From Roseiarcus sp963783175 (GTDB lineage: Bacteria; Pseudomonadota; Alphaproteobacteria; Rhizobiales; Beijerinckiaceae), in the NCBI GenBank assembly GCA_963783175.1, contig CAWANG010000015.1, positions 62,001 to 126,000 of the forward strand: a stretch of 64,000 bases of DNA. The letters are read 5' to 3'. Each line of letters begins with the position of its first letter. Position 1 is the stretch's first letter. Both the position numbers and the translations under genes were made by a program. Positions 17,598 to 26,350 of the stretch are shown here, in pieces. Under the pieces are notes generated by a model that searched no databases, was not told where the DNA came from, and saw only the letters and a list, made by a program, of their open reading frames with translations.

Positions 17598-18596
17598 ATG
17601 CGCGTTGCGATCATGGCGGCTTTGGCGGGGGCGATCGCATTCGCCGGCCCGGCCTTCGCTCTCGACAAGGTGACCTTCGGCACCAATTGGGTCGCCGACC
17701 CCGAGGCCGGCGGTTACTACCAGGCCCTCGTCGACGGGACTTACGCGAAATACGGCCTCGACGTCACCATCCTCCAAGGGGGCCCGACGTCGAACGGCGG
17801 CATGCTGCTCATCGCCGGCAAGATCGAGTTCTATATGGGCGGCGACATGATCGGCGATTTCCTCGCGGTGCAGAACAACATTCCCACAGTCGCCGTCGCC
17901 GCGCATTTCCAGAAAAATCCACAAATCTTCATGTCGCATCCCGGCGTCGGCCTCGACAAATGGCAAGATTTGCCCAACGCCAATCCCGCTTTTGTCAGCG
18001 CCGGGGCGGTCAATACGTTCTGGGCGTGGATGCGGCTTGCTTACGGCTTCAAGGACGAGAACATCAAGCCGTACAATTTCAATTCGGCGCCGTTCATCGT
18101 CAGTAAGACTTCGATCCAGCAGGGCTATCTGACCTCGGAGCCGCTCGAGGTCGAAAAGCAGGGCGGCTTCAAGCCCAACGTCTTCCTTCTCGCAGACTAT
18201 GGCTATTCAACCTACGCGACCTTGGTTGAGACCCGCCGCGATTATGTGCAGGCGCATCCCGACATCGTCCAGCGGTTCGTCGACGCGTCCACGGTCGGCT
18301 GGTACAACTATCTTTACGCCGATAACGCGAAGGCCAATGAGGCGATCAAGCGAGAAAATCCGGAAATGACGGACGACCAGATCGCCTTCTCGATCGCCAA
18401 GATGAAGGAATACGGGATCGTCGATTCCGGCGACACGCTCAAATTGGGCATCGGCGCGATGACCGACGATCGCTGGAGCGGTTTCTACAACACGATGGTC
18501 AAGGCGGGCGTGGTGAAGGCCGGCCTCGACTATAAGAAGGCCTACACCACCCAGTTCGTCAACAAGGGCGTCGGCCTCGATTTGCGGCCGAAATAA
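17598..18596 (+). CDS. ABC transporter substrate-binding protein (NMT1/SsuA-like)
   Basis: 332 residues. GGAGGGAATTGGA precedes the ATG. A Sec signal peptide (VAIMAALAGAIAFAGPAFA) leads to VTFGTNWVADPEAGGYYQALVDGTYAKYGLDVTI, the typical opening of the NMT1/THI5/SsuA family of periplasmic binding proteins for pyrimidines, sulfonates or related compounds. The matching ATPase and permease (20410-22022) are 1.8 kb downstream on the same strand, separated by two genes on the other strand. An 8-oxoguanine-deaminase-like gene lies upstream, which hints at a purine- or pyrimidine-type ligand; this is inference. Confidence 0.9.
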   Translation: MRVAIMAALAGAIAFAGPAFALDKVTFGTNWVADPEAGGYYQALVDGTYAKYGLDVTILQGGPTSNGGMLLIAGKIEFYMGGDMIGDFLAVQNNIPTVAVAAHFQKNPQIFMSHPGVGLDKWQDLPNANPAFVSAGAVNTFWAWMRLAYGFKDENIKPYNFNSAPFIVSKTSIQQGYLTSEPLEVEKQGGFKPNVFLLADYGYSTYATLVETRRDYVQAHPDIVQRFVDASTVGWYNYLYADNAKANEAIKRENPEMTDDQIAFSIAKMKEYGIVDSGDTLKLGIGAMTDDRWSGFYNTMVKAGVVKAGLDYKKAYTTQFVNKGVGLDLRPK

Positions 18597-18616
18597 AGGC
18601 GGCCCATCGCTCGCTC

Positions 18617-18648
18617 GCGCGCCCGTCGGCGGACTGCAACGGGCGCGC
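18617..18648. terminator. GC-rich hairpin between convergent genes
   Basis: GCGCGCCCGT (18617-18626) pairs perfectly with ACGGGCGCGC (18639-18648) over a 12-base loop. It lies between the stop codons of the binding-protein gene and the convergent cytochrome c gene, so it probably ends transcription from both sides. A U-run is short (TT), so termination may not be purely intrinsic. Confidence 0.65.
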
Positions 18649-18658
18649 TTGAACGCCG

Positions 18659-19195
18659 CTATTTCTGCGACGCTGGCAACGCGTTGTAGACGGCGGGCGG
18701 CAGCACCGCGGAGACGTTGATAGGGACCGTGTCCGAAGGCTTGAATGGGCCGACATTCTTGTTGCTGACCGGGGGAAGGCTCTGCAGGAACGCGGCGATC
18801 GCCTGAGCGTCGTCGTCGGTGAGATGCGAGAAGGCCGCATAAGGCATGACCGGACTCAGCCCCCTTCCGTCCGGGGCCTTACCGGTGCGGATCGCTGCGA
18901 TGATCTGCTCGGTCGTCCACGAGCCAAGTCCAGTTTCCTTGTCTGGCGTCAGATTTTCGCCGACGGACACGCCCAGGCCGGGAATAGAGAATCCGACATC
19001 CGATCCGCCGAGATAGCGCTTCATGTCGGGCGAGCCCAGCAGCGCGCCCGGCGTGTGGCAATCCGAGCAGCCGGCGATGATGACGAGGTAATGTCCCCGG
19101 GCGACTTGGGTCTCGTCCGCCGAGGCGGGCGAAGCCAGAGGGGTGAACGCGCCAAGGGCCGCGCCGAGAACTGCGGCCAATGCCAACCGAGCCAT
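18659..19195 (-). CDS. periplasmic cytochrome c (single heme)
   Basis: 178 residues from ATG 19195, with GGGAGAGG just upstream. A signal peptide (LALAAVLGAALGAFTPLASPASA) precedes the heme site AGCSDCHTPG (C43, C46, H47). The likely axial Met is M117 in LSPVMPYAAF. The layout resembles the small cytochrome c subunits that serve alcohol or aldehyde dehydrogenases in the periplasm. No dehydrogenase is adjacent, so the electron donor is unknown. The gene is downstream of a methyltransferase gene on the same strand, 29 bases apart. Confidence 0.9.
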   Translation of the reverse strand: MARLALAAVLGAALGAFTPLASPASADETQVARGHYLVIIAGCSDCHTPGALLGSPDMKRYLGGSDVGFSIPGLGVSVGENLTPDKETGLGSWTTEQIIAAIRTGKAPDGRGLSPVMPYAAFSHLTDDDAQAIAAFLQSLPPVSNKNVGPFKPSDTVPINVSAVLPPAVYNALPASQK

Positions 19196-19224
19196 GATCC
19201 TCTCCCTTCGTTGCGGCGAGAGCC

Positions 19225-19974
19225 TCAGGCCGCGACCTCGCCCGATATCCGGATCCCAGTCAGATGATCGGGAACCAGCCAGTGCTGCGCCGGATCGGGC
19301 TTGTGCGCAACCGGCGCGACCGCGCCCCGCCACGCGACGCCCATCATTTGCGCCGTCTGATACGCCATCACGCTGAACCCGCTCGCCGCGAGCGCGCGCA
19401 ACCCTGCCGCCACATGCGGCGACACAAGGTCATGAAACACGACCATTGCGGTTGTTTCGAGATAGCGCGCGCAAGCAAGCGCGTCGTTCCTCGGCGCCTC
19501 GCCGTCGTGGTCGCCGTCGATGAACGCGAACGACCACCGCGCTCCGGCCTCGCCGAGGCGAACGACCGCCTCGGGGCTCTTCTCCGGCACGAGGATGGTC
19601 GAGGAACCCCCCCCGGCGCCGCGGACGACAGCCTCGAATTCACGCCGCCAATCCGCGTCCGCCAGCAGCGGCTCGACGACATGGAGCGGCGTCACGCCAG
19701 CGGCGACGAGATAGGCGGTCGACCAGCCCCGCCACGCGCCGATCTCGATCGCGCTTCGTCCCTTGAAGGCGCTTGCGTTGGCGTAGAGGATCGATGCTTC
19801 GTCGCGGTTGATGAAGCCAACCGTCGGGTGGCGGCGATCGACGCGAAAGGGGTGGTCGATCTGCTTGCGAAAATAGGGCCAGGTCGACGCGCTCTTGTCC
19901 GCCTCGATCATGTTCGGGAACAAATGGTCAAAGACCGGAGCTGCGAGATTGTCGGCGACGTAATCCGTGGCCAT
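19225..19974 (-). CDS. class I SAM-dependent methyltransferase (Methyltransf_24 type)
   Basis: 249 residues from MATDYVADNL at 19974; a longer frame upstream is basic and unlikely. Motif I is AIEIGAWRGWSTAYL, followed by HVVEPL (motif II acidic turn) and SFAFIDGDHDGEAPRNDA, the DGDH pattern of Methyltransf_24 proteins, which often modify sugars or other small substrates linked to surface polysaccharides. Cytosolic. Another protein of the same type is encoded at 49239-50060. The target is unknown. Confidence 0.85.
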   Translation of the reverse strand: MATDYVADNLAAPVFDHLFPNMIEADKSASTWPYFRKQIDHPFRVDRRHPTVGFINRDEASILYANASAFKGRSAIEIGAWRGWSTAYLVAAGVTPLHVVEPLLADADWRREFEAVVRGAGGGSSTILVPEKSPEAVVRLGEAGARWSFAFIDGDHDGEAPRNDALACARYLETTAMVVFHDLVSPHVAAGLRALAASGFSVMAYQTAQMMGVAWRGAVAPVAHKPDPAQHWLVPDHLTGIRISGEVAA

Positions 19975-20278
19975 CGATCGGACCTTAGGCGAGGAACAAA
20001 ATAAAACGGCGCCGGGGTTGGATCGAAATCCCTCTCTGGCGTGTTTCTGAGTGCGGCGGACCGGCGCGTGGGTCGCGAATGGCATGCCGCACAGCCTGGC
20101 GTCAAGAACGCCGGTTCGCCGCCGCCGGCCGGCGCCGCACTGCAGCGAATAGGTGGTACTTGTGCTTGGCGTGTTCTCGCATTACCTGTTGTTTGACCCG
20201 GAATAACGAGGTCTATAAAGTCCGTGTACAGGCGCGTTGAGCGGCCAAGCGGCAGACAACGAACTTGGGAGGGACGGG
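19975..20278. other. regulatory region between divergent transcripts
   Basis: About 300 bases upstream of both the methyltransferase (minus) and the ABC transporter (plus). It contains one promoter-like pair at 20193-20219 and no evident gene. Confidence 0.5.
20193..20219 (+). promoter_or_regulatory. putative sigma-70-like promoter for the ABC operon
   Basis: TTGACC and TATAAA with a 15-base spacer (16 if the -35 is read as TTTGAC). It lies 60 bases before the leader frame and 190 bases before the ATPase gene. The spacer is short, so support is moderate. Confidence 0.45.
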
Positions 20279-20413
20279 ATGCTGATGGCGAAGGCCAGGG
20301 CGCGGAATCCCGCGATCAGTTTGGGGCGCCTGCGGCATGGTACTTGCGTTGCGACATGGCGGGGTCGCCGGCCTGAACGGCTGCGGCGAAGGGACGGCGG
20401 GTTCGCGCGATGA
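20279..20413 (+). CDS. possible 44-residue leader peptide before ABC operon
   Basis: A short frame starting MLMAKARARNP with a very strong GGGAGGGACGGG ribosome-binding site. It ends with TGA overlapping the ATG of the ABC ATPase gene (ATGA). The peptide is rich in Arg (RHGTCVATWRGRRPERLRRR) and has no recognisable domain. Strong initiation plus four-base overlap suggests a leader that couples translation to the transporter gene. It could also be chance in GC-rich DNA. Confidence 0.35.
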   Translation: MLMAKARARNPAISLGRLRHGTCVATWRGRRPERLRRRDGGFAR

Positions 20414-21240
20414 ACACGATTGCGATGCTGAAGACGAACGAAAAGGTGGTCCGGCTCGCCACGCCGCCGCTGGTGACGCTGCGGGGGGTCGACAAGGTCT
20501 TCGCCAATGAGGTGACTGCGCTGCAGGGCCTCGACCTCGACATCCAGGGGGGCGAGTTTCTCTCCCTGCTCGGGCCCTCCGGTTGCGGAAAGTCGACGGT
20601 CCTACGACTGCTGTCTGGTCTCACCGCGCCGACGCGCGGTGAAATTGTTTGGCGGACGAAATGTCCGGAACTCGGCTTCGTGTTTCAGGAGCCGACGCTG
20701 ACGCCGTGGTCCGACGTGTTCACCAACGTCTGGCTGCCGCTGCGTCTTGCCGGCGTGTCCAAGGAAAAGGCTCGCCCGCGCGTCGAAGAGGCGCTGGAGC
20801 AGGTCGGCCTCGCGGGATTCGCTAAGGCGTATCCGCGGCAGCTGTCCGGGGGGATGAAGATGCGGGTGTCGATCGCCCGCGCCCTGGTGACCCGGCCGAC
20901 GGTTCTGTTGATGGACGAGCCGTTCGCCGCTCTGGACGAGATCACGCGCCTCAAGCTCAATGACGATCTGGCGGCGCTGCGCTCGGCGCTCGGGGCGACG
21001 GTCGTATTCGTGACCCATTCGGTGTTCGAGAGCGTCTACCTTTCAGACCGGATCGTGGTGATGGCGGCGCGGCCAGGACGCGCCGTCGCCGAAATCACGG
21101 TTCAAGCGCCCACCGCATCGCGCCAGGAGGGGTTTCGGCTGTGCAAGGAGTACGCTGACACCTGCGTTCAAACCTCGGAGGCGCTCCATGTCGCAATGGG
21201 CGACAGGCCGCCGAAAATGCTCGAGAGCGCCGTGCAGTGA
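20410..21240 (+). CDS. ABC transporter ATP-binding protein (SsuB/TauB/NitT type)
   Basis: 276 residues with the complete nucleotide-binding fold: Walker A GPSGCGKST, Q-loop FVFQEPTLTPW, signature LSGGMKMRVS, Walker B VLLMDEPFAALDE and the switch His in VFVTHSVFES. The sequence resembles SsuB/TauB ATPases of nitrate/sulfonate/taurine/pyrimidine uptake systems. It sits on the cytoplasmic face and energises the permease encoded next (four-base overlap). The likely binding protein is at 17598-18596. Confidence 0.93.
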   Translation: MNTIAMLKTNEKVVRLATPPLVTLRGVDKVFANEVTALQGLDLDIQGGEFLSLLGPSGCGKSTVLRLLSGLTAPTRGEIVWRTKCPELGFVFQEPTLTPWSDVFTNVWLPLRLAGVSKEKARPRVEEALEQVGLAGFAKAYPRQLSGGMKMRVSIARALVTRPTVLLMDEPFAALDEITRLKLNDDLAALRSALGATVVFVTHSVFESVYLSDRIVVMAARPGRAVAEITVQAPTASRQEGFRLCKEYADTCVQTSEALHVAMGDRPPKMLESAVQ

Positions 21241-22022
21241 ACCGCGACGACTTCGTCGGCTATGCGGTTCCTGCCCTGACGCTGGGTCTGGGGTTGTTCG
21301 CCTGGGAGGGGTTGGTTCGCTATTTCGCCGTTCCCTCCTATCTTTTGCCGGCGCCGAGCCTCATCATTTCCACCCTGATCACCGATTGGCCGGTGCTCTC
21401 AGCCTCACTCTGGGTGACGCTGTCGATTACGCTCAAGGCGCTCCTGATCGCCGTCATCGGCAGCGTCACGCTGGCTATTATTTTCGCCCAGTCGCAACTC
21501 GTCGAGCGCGCGTTCTATCCGTTCGCAGTCGCGATGCAGGTGACGCCGATCGTCGCCATCGCGCCGCTACTTCTTATCTATTTGACGCCCGGCATCGCGG
21601 TTCTGGTTTGCGCGTTTCTGGTCGCGTTTTTTCCCCTGCTGGCCAACACCACGCTCGGGCTCTCTTCGGCCGACCACAATCTCGTCGATCTGTTCCAGAT
21701 GTACCGCGCCTCGAAAATGCAGCAGTTCTTGCTGCTCAGGCTGCCGTCGGCTTTGCCCTATTTTCTCGCCGGCTTGCGGATCAGCGGCGGCCTGGCGCTG
21801 ATCGGCGCCATCGTCGCCGAGATCGCCGCCGGCTCGGCCGGCCAGGGGTCGGGCCTCGCGTACCGCATCGTCGAGTCCGGGTTTCGCCTGAATATTCCGC
21901 GAATGTTCGCCGCGCTGCTCTTGATTTCGGTCGCGGGCATCACAATTCACCTGCTGCTGACTGCGCTCTCGCATTGGTTGTTGCGCGATTGGCACGACAG
22001 CGAGCGCGGGCGAGAAACCTGA
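21237..22022 (+). CDS. ABC transporter permease (SsuC/TauC type)
   Basis: 261 residues starting at GTG 21237, overlapping the ATPase stop by four bases. About six membrane segments are visible. The cytoplasmic coupling loop of BPD_transp_1 permeases is present (LPSALPYFLAGLRISGGLALIGAIVAEIAAG). It should form the inner-membrane channel of the importer with the preceding ATPase. The substrate class (sulfonate, nitrate or pyrimidine-like) follows from family resemblance only. Confidence 0.92.
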   Translation: MNRDDFVGYAVPALTLGLGLFAWEGLVRYFAVPSYLLPAPSLIISTLITDWPVLSASLWVTLSITLKALLIAVIGSVTLAIIFAQSQLVERAFYPFAVAMQVTPIVAIAPLLLIYLTPGIAVLVCAFLVAFFPLLANTTLGLSSADHNLVDLFQMYRASKMQQFLLLRLPSALPYFLAGLRISGGLALIGAIVAEIAAGSAGQGSGLAYRIVESGFRLNIPRMFAALLLISVAGITIHLLLTALSHWLLRDWHDSERGRET

Positions 22023-22132
22023 ACCAAGCACGACATTAGACCGTATGATTTGCGGCGGCGGCGGTTCCCTACGACCGCAGGTTCCGCCGTGACGGGCGAA
22101 TTGTTGCGCTGAAAACGGGAAGGCAAGACCAA

Positions 22133-22888
22133 ATGAGTATCGGCTATCTCAACATCGAGCGGCGGATCGGGCCGCCTCGAGCCTCCGTCTTGCGCAAGCT
22201 TGGGATTTCCAATCTGGTCACGACGGCGAAATTCGACATCGCCGCCGCCCATGAAGCGCTGGTGCGCCGTCAGGCGGTCCCGGAGCGGATCTGCGCCGAC
22301 GGGCTCGTGGTCGACGTGCCGGCGGGGGTCTACCACCCGCTGCCCGACTCGAGCTCTGAGTTTTTCATTCGCAACATCAAGGCGATGAACCACAACCTGA
22401 TCGCCAAGACGCTCGAAATCGGAGCCGGCTGCGGGATCATTTCGCTGTTCATGGCCGCCAACTGGACGTCGCGGACCGTCGCCACTGACATTTCGCCGAT
22501 CGCGGTCGAGGCGACGATCGCCAACGCCGAGCTCAACAATGTCACCCTGACAGCGTTTCAATCCGACCTGTTCGAGAAGATCGACGAAAAGGACTTCGAC
22601 CTCATCGTCTTCAATACGCCGATGGTCGACAAGAACCCGGAGAACGACATCGAGCGGTTCAGTCTTTGCGATCCGCATGGGCGTACTACCGAGGCGTATC
22701 TGCGCCAGGCGCGCCGGCACGTGTCGAAGGACGGGCTGATCATTTTCCCGATCTGCAACAATTCCGCCTATGAAGTCATGGACGGGATCGACCTCGACTA
22801 TCAGATCGTCGGCTTCGAACTGGCCTATAGCGGCTTCTGGCGGGCGATCGTCGGCGCGCGGAACAGATCGGCCAAAATCGCATTCTGA
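22133..22888 (+). CDS. class I methyltransferase, small-MTS/HemK-like fold
   Basis: 251 residues. GGGAAGG lies ten bases before the ATG. Motif I is TLEIGAGCGIISLFMAA, followed by VATDISPIAVEATIANAELNN, the pattern of the MTS/PrmC/TrmN6 group. The catalytic NPPY position reads NTPM (FDLIVFNTPMVDKNPEND), so it may not be an amino-N methyltransferase. The N-terminal 80 residues (IGYLNIERRIGPPRASV, PSGVYHPLPDSS-like) are less typical. It follows the ABC permease by 110 bases and may be co-transcribed; its substrate is unknown. Confidence 0.8.
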   Translation: MSIGYLNIERRIGPPRASVLRKLGISNLVTTAKFDIAAAHEALVRRQAVPERICADGLVVDVPAGVYHPLPDSSSEFFIRNIKAMNHNLIAKTLEIGAGCGIISLFMAANWTSRTVATDISPIAVEATIANAELNNVTLTAFQSDLFEKIDEKDFDLIVFNTPMVDKNPENDIERFSLCDPHGRTTEAYLRQARRHVSKDGLIIFPICNNSAYEVMDGIDLDYQIVGFELAYSGFWRAIVGARNRSAKIAF

Positions 22889-23001
22889 GCGAGCGCGGCG
22901 GTGGTCGCGCGGTGGCGCCGAAGGCGTGGCCGCTGGCCTGCGCGCGTGATAGAAATCACGCGCGAGATGCGGGTTCACGCACGGGCGCCGACCGGAAGCG
23001 A

Positions 23002-23592
23002 ATGATGGCCGATGCGAATTCATCGCCTTCCGACGGCGTCGCGGAGCCTCGGCGGAGCAGATACTGGACCAGCCTGCTGGCTGAGGCGCCCTATTTCGCA
23101 ATCGTGCTCATCGGCGTGGTGGGCGTCTGCTGGACGAGCATTTTTCGCACGCCGACAGCGACCTATTGGGTCATTATCACCCCGGTGACCTCGCTTCTCT
23201 GCATCGCCGTTGGCTGGCGCCACTTGCCGCACGGCCGTGGACGGCTCGAGATGATCGCGATCCAGCTCGGCCAATGGGCGGCCATTCTCGTTTCGATGTA
23301 TCTGATTTACGTCAGCAACGTTCAGGGCCAGGTCACCAGCGCCGCGCTTGGAAGCATGATGCTGACGTTGCTGGCTTTGGGGGTCTTCGTGTCCGGACTG
23401 GACTTGAGAGCCTGGAAGCTCTGCGTCGCCGGCGTCTTCCTGGCCATTGCGGTGCCGCTTGTCGCCTGGTTCGAGCAGGCGGCGTTGTTTCTTTTTCTAA
23501 TCGGCGCTGTCCTGATCGCGCTCCTGTTGTTGCTATGGTGGGGGCGCGCCAAAGCCTCCCCTGATCACGAAGCGTCCCCTGATCACGACTGA
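23002..23592 (+). CDS. hypothetical inner-membrane protein
   Basis: 196 residues from MMADANSSPS at 23002. Six hydrophobic segments are recognisable (APYFAIVLIGVVGVCW, YWVIITPVTSLLCIAVGW, IQLGQWAAILVSMYLIYV, GSMMLTLLALGVFVSGL, KLCVAGVFLAIAVPLVAW, ALFLFLIGAVLIALLLLLWW). The short tail contains a tandem repeat, EASPDHEASPDHD-like, encoded by two copies of CCCCTGATCACGA. I do not recognise the family with certainty. It stands between a methyltransferase and an efflux gene. Confidence 0.75.
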   Translation: MMADANSSPSDGVAEPRRSRYWTSLLAEAPYFAIVLIGVVGVCWTSIFRTPTATYWVIITPVTSLLCIAVGWRHLPHGRGRLEMIAIQLGQWAAILVSMYLIYVSNVQGQVTSAALGSMMLTLLALGVFVSGLDLRAWKLCVAGVFLAIAVPLVAWFEQAALFLFLIGAVLIALLLLLWWGRAKASPDHEASPDHD

Positions 23593-23995
23593 GCCGATCT
23601 GCGCCACCTCCCGCTCGAGACCCAGACCAGGCTCCGGCCTTTTCGCCAGGTGGCCGGAAAGGCGCCGAAACGTGTTGACGACCGGCCGCGGCGGGACTTG
23701 CGCCGTCGGAGCGGATGGCGCCTAAAGGACGGCTCGGATAGGGCCGGGGCTGGGCAAGCCGGCCGGGAGGGGGATCTCGCTATCGCTTTGCGCACTCCGG
23801 ACATAGCCCGCTCGGCTGCGGCACGGAGACGGCGCCACGCAGTCCGCGCGCACGCAGCCCTCGTCCGCGTCGACCCGCCGGCCGGCGAGCGGGCGCACGC
23901 TGCTTTGGGCTGCGCCCGCGGCGCCGCTCCTCGCCGCGCTCGCGATCTCTGGCTGCGCGGCCGTCGGCCCCAACTTCGAGCGGCCAGCGGCGATC
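23593..23995. other. region upstream of the efflux lipoprotein, coding N-terminus without a start
   Basis: The efflux-protein frame is open back to a TAG at 23804 and encodes a lipoprotein signal (LLAALAISGCAAVGPNFERP at about 23930-23986), but no ATG, GTG or TTG is in frame. The rest of the 400 bases shows no gene I can support. Confidence 0.5.
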
Positions 23996-25318
23996 GTGTC
24001 GCCGCAGTTCAAGGAGATCAAGGGCTGGAAGATCGCAACGCCGCGCGAAAGCGAGCCCAAAGGCGCGTGGTGGTCGGTCTTTCGCGACCCGGAGCTCGAC
24101 CAGCTCTTACGCGATGTCGTCGTGTCAAACCAGACCGTCAAGGCGGACGAAGCCAGCTATCGCGAGGCGCTGGCGCTGATCAGCGAGGCCCGCGCCGGGC
24201 TTTTTCCGACCGTCGAGGGGACCGGCTCGGCGACGCGCGAATCGCCCCAGCAGACGGTGCTGACCGCCGAAGCCTCGGGAATGTGGACGCTCGACATCTG
24301 GGGACAGGTGCGACGCGAGGTCGAGGCGCAGCAAGCGGGCGCGCAAGTGAGCGCCGCCACTCTCGCCAACGCCACGCTTTCCGAGCAATCGCTGCTGGCT
24401 CTCGCGTATGTGACGCTGAGGGAGGCCGATTCGCTTGAAGACCTGCTCGAAAAGACGGTTGTCGAATACAAACATTCGCTGACGATCACCCAAAACCAGT
24501 ACAACGCCGGGACCGCCGCCAAGTCCGACGTCATCACCGCAGAGGCGCAGGTTCTCAACGCTCAGGCGGCGCTCATAGCCGCCGGCGTTTCGCGCGCCAC
24601 GAGCGAACATGCGATCGCTGTGCTGATGGGCCGCCCGCCGGCCGGCCTTACGATCCCGCATGGCAGCCTGGCGACCATGGTTCCCACGGTCCCGGTCGGG
24701 TTACCGTCCTCGCTCCTGGAGCGCAGGCCAGACGTCGCGGCGGCGGAAGAGACAATGCGCGAGGCGAACGCCGAGATCGGGGTGGCGTTCGCCGGCTATT
24801 TTCCGGCCGTTTCGCTGTCGGGCCTCATTGGGTATAGCGGCAACCCGTTCAACGCCGCCTTCGGCCCGGCCAATCCGGTCTGGTCGTTCGGCGCGTCGAT
24901 CGCCCAGCCCTTGTTCAATGGCGGCCTTACGACCGCCCAGGTTGAAGCGGCGCGCCAGACCTATCAGGCGGATGTCGCCACCTATCGCGAGACGGTGTTG
25001 ACCGCGATTCAGCAGGTCGAGGATGCGCTTGCTGGGATTCGGATCCTGTCGCGCGAGGCGAAGGTGCAGGCGGACGATGTGCGCATCTCGCGACAGGCTA
25101 CGCAGATCACGCTTAACGAATATCAGGCCGGCACCCAGGCCTTCACCGCTGTCGTCACCGCCGAAGCCCAACAGCTCAGCGCCGAAGAGTCTCTGCTGTC
25201 GACCCAGGGGCAGCTCCAGACCGACGCGGTCGACCTCATCGTTGCGCTCGGCGGCGGCTGGACCCAGTCGAAATTGCCCGACGTCGCGGCGCAGACCTCG
25301 AATATCCCGCCCCATTGA
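23996..25318 (+). CDS. RND efflux outer-membrane lipoprotein (NodT/OprM family)
   Basis: From GTG 23996 the frame gives 440 residues, but the real N-terminus lies upstream: in-frame SGCAAVGPNFERP is the classic lipobox and GPxYxRP opening of this family. The body has the two outer-membrane-efflux repeats, with WWSVFRDPELDQLLRDVV, GTAAKSDVITAEAQVLNAQAAL, LLERRPDVAAAEETMREANAEIGVAFAGYFP and the second GTQAFTAVVTAEAQQLSAEESLL. It forms the TolC-like exit channel of tripartite efflux pumps. No pump or adaptor gene is adjacent, so it may serve a system encoded elsewhere. Missing start may reflect a base error upstream. Confidence 0.85.
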   Translation: MSPQFKEIKGWKIATPRESEPKGAWWSVFRDPELDQLLRDVVVSNQTVKADEASYREALALISEARAGLFPTVEGTGSATRESPQQTVLTAEASGMWTLDIWGQVRREVEAQQAGAQVSAATLANATLSEQSLLALAYVTLREADSLEDLLEKTVVEYKHSLTITQNQYNAGTAAKSDVITAEAQVLNAQAALIAAGVSRATSEHAIAVLMGRPPAGLTIPHGSLATMVPTVPVGLPSSLLERRPDVAAAEETMREANAEIGVAFAGYFPAVSLSGLIGYSGNPFNAAFGPANPVWSFGASIAQPLFNGGLTTAQVEAARQTYQADVATYRETVLTAIQQVEDALAGIRILSREAKVQADDVRISRQATQITLNEYQAGTQAFTAVVTAEAQQLSAEESLLSTQGQLQTDAVDLIVALGGGWTQSKLPDVAAQTSNIPPH

Positions 25319-25328
25319 AAAGCCGGCG

Positions 25329-25877
<549 letters not shown>

Positions 25878-25891
25878 CCAACACGCGCGGC

Positions 25892-25916
25892 CACGGACAA
25901 ACTGACCCACTACCTA
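25892..25916. repeat. 25-bp direct repeat, left copy
   Basis: GCCACGGACAAA followed by CTGACCCACTACC. It matches the copy at 26189-26213 at 24 of 25 bases in the same orientation. The pair brackets the small gene at 25935-26129. The AAACTGACCCACTACC end resembles outer ends of some insertion sequences (from memory, unverified). Confidence 0.7.
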
Positions 25917-25934
25917 CGCGGGCGTTTTGGCGTC

Positions 25935-26129
25935 TTAGACGAACTTGCCGCGCTCATACATTTTGAGCCAAGCGGCAGACTGCGCTTTGATCCACCGATG
26001 CGCTTCGGATTCCGTCTTGAAGCCGTCGATTTGCGGCTGTCTTCCTCCGGGGAGCGTGAGACGCACATGCCATTCGCCGTCTTTCGTCTCAACGGCATCG
26101 AATCGAGCCTTTGATTTAGCGGCGCCCAT
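25935..26129 (-). CDS. small conserved-looking protein (64 aa) between direct repeats
   Basis: From ATG 26129 it reads MGAAKSKARFDAVETKDGEWHVRLTLPGGRQPQIDGF and ends KMYERGKFV. It looks like a compact beta-alpha domain: a DGEWHVRLTLPGG strand, then FKTESEAHRWIKAQSAAWLK helix. The pattern resembles small DUF-type proteins common in Hyphomicrobiales, with no known role. A slightly longer TTG start at 26156 is possible. It lies inside a roughly 270-base segment bounded by 25-base direct repeats, as if it were a small cassette. Confidence 0.65.
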   Translation of the reverse strand: MGAAKSKARFDAVETKDGEWHVRLTLPGGRQPQIDGFKTESEAHRWIKAQSAAWLKMYERGKFV

Positions 26130-26188
26130 TTTCTCATTATGGCGACGGACAGCCAATCGCGCTAGTCTAGCTAGAGCAAAGTCTCTCC

Positions 26189-26213
26189 GCCACGGCCAAA
26201 CTGACCCACTACC
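26189..26213. repeat. 25-bp direct repeat, right copy
   Basis: GCCACGGCCAAA followed by CTGACCCACTACC; one mismatch to the left copy at 25892-25916. The two are 272 bases apart and flank the 64-residue gene. Confidence 0.7.
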
Positions 26214-26350
26214 GATCAGTCCGCGAGATTGACAGGGGGGCTGGCGGAAGGCGAAAGTCCCTCGCGCTGGGGGCGGGGCTAGCGAATTTCGTCAAAAGCT
26301 TGCGTCCTCCGCGCGTTTCATAGCCGATTGCGGGCAGGGAGGAGCTGGCG

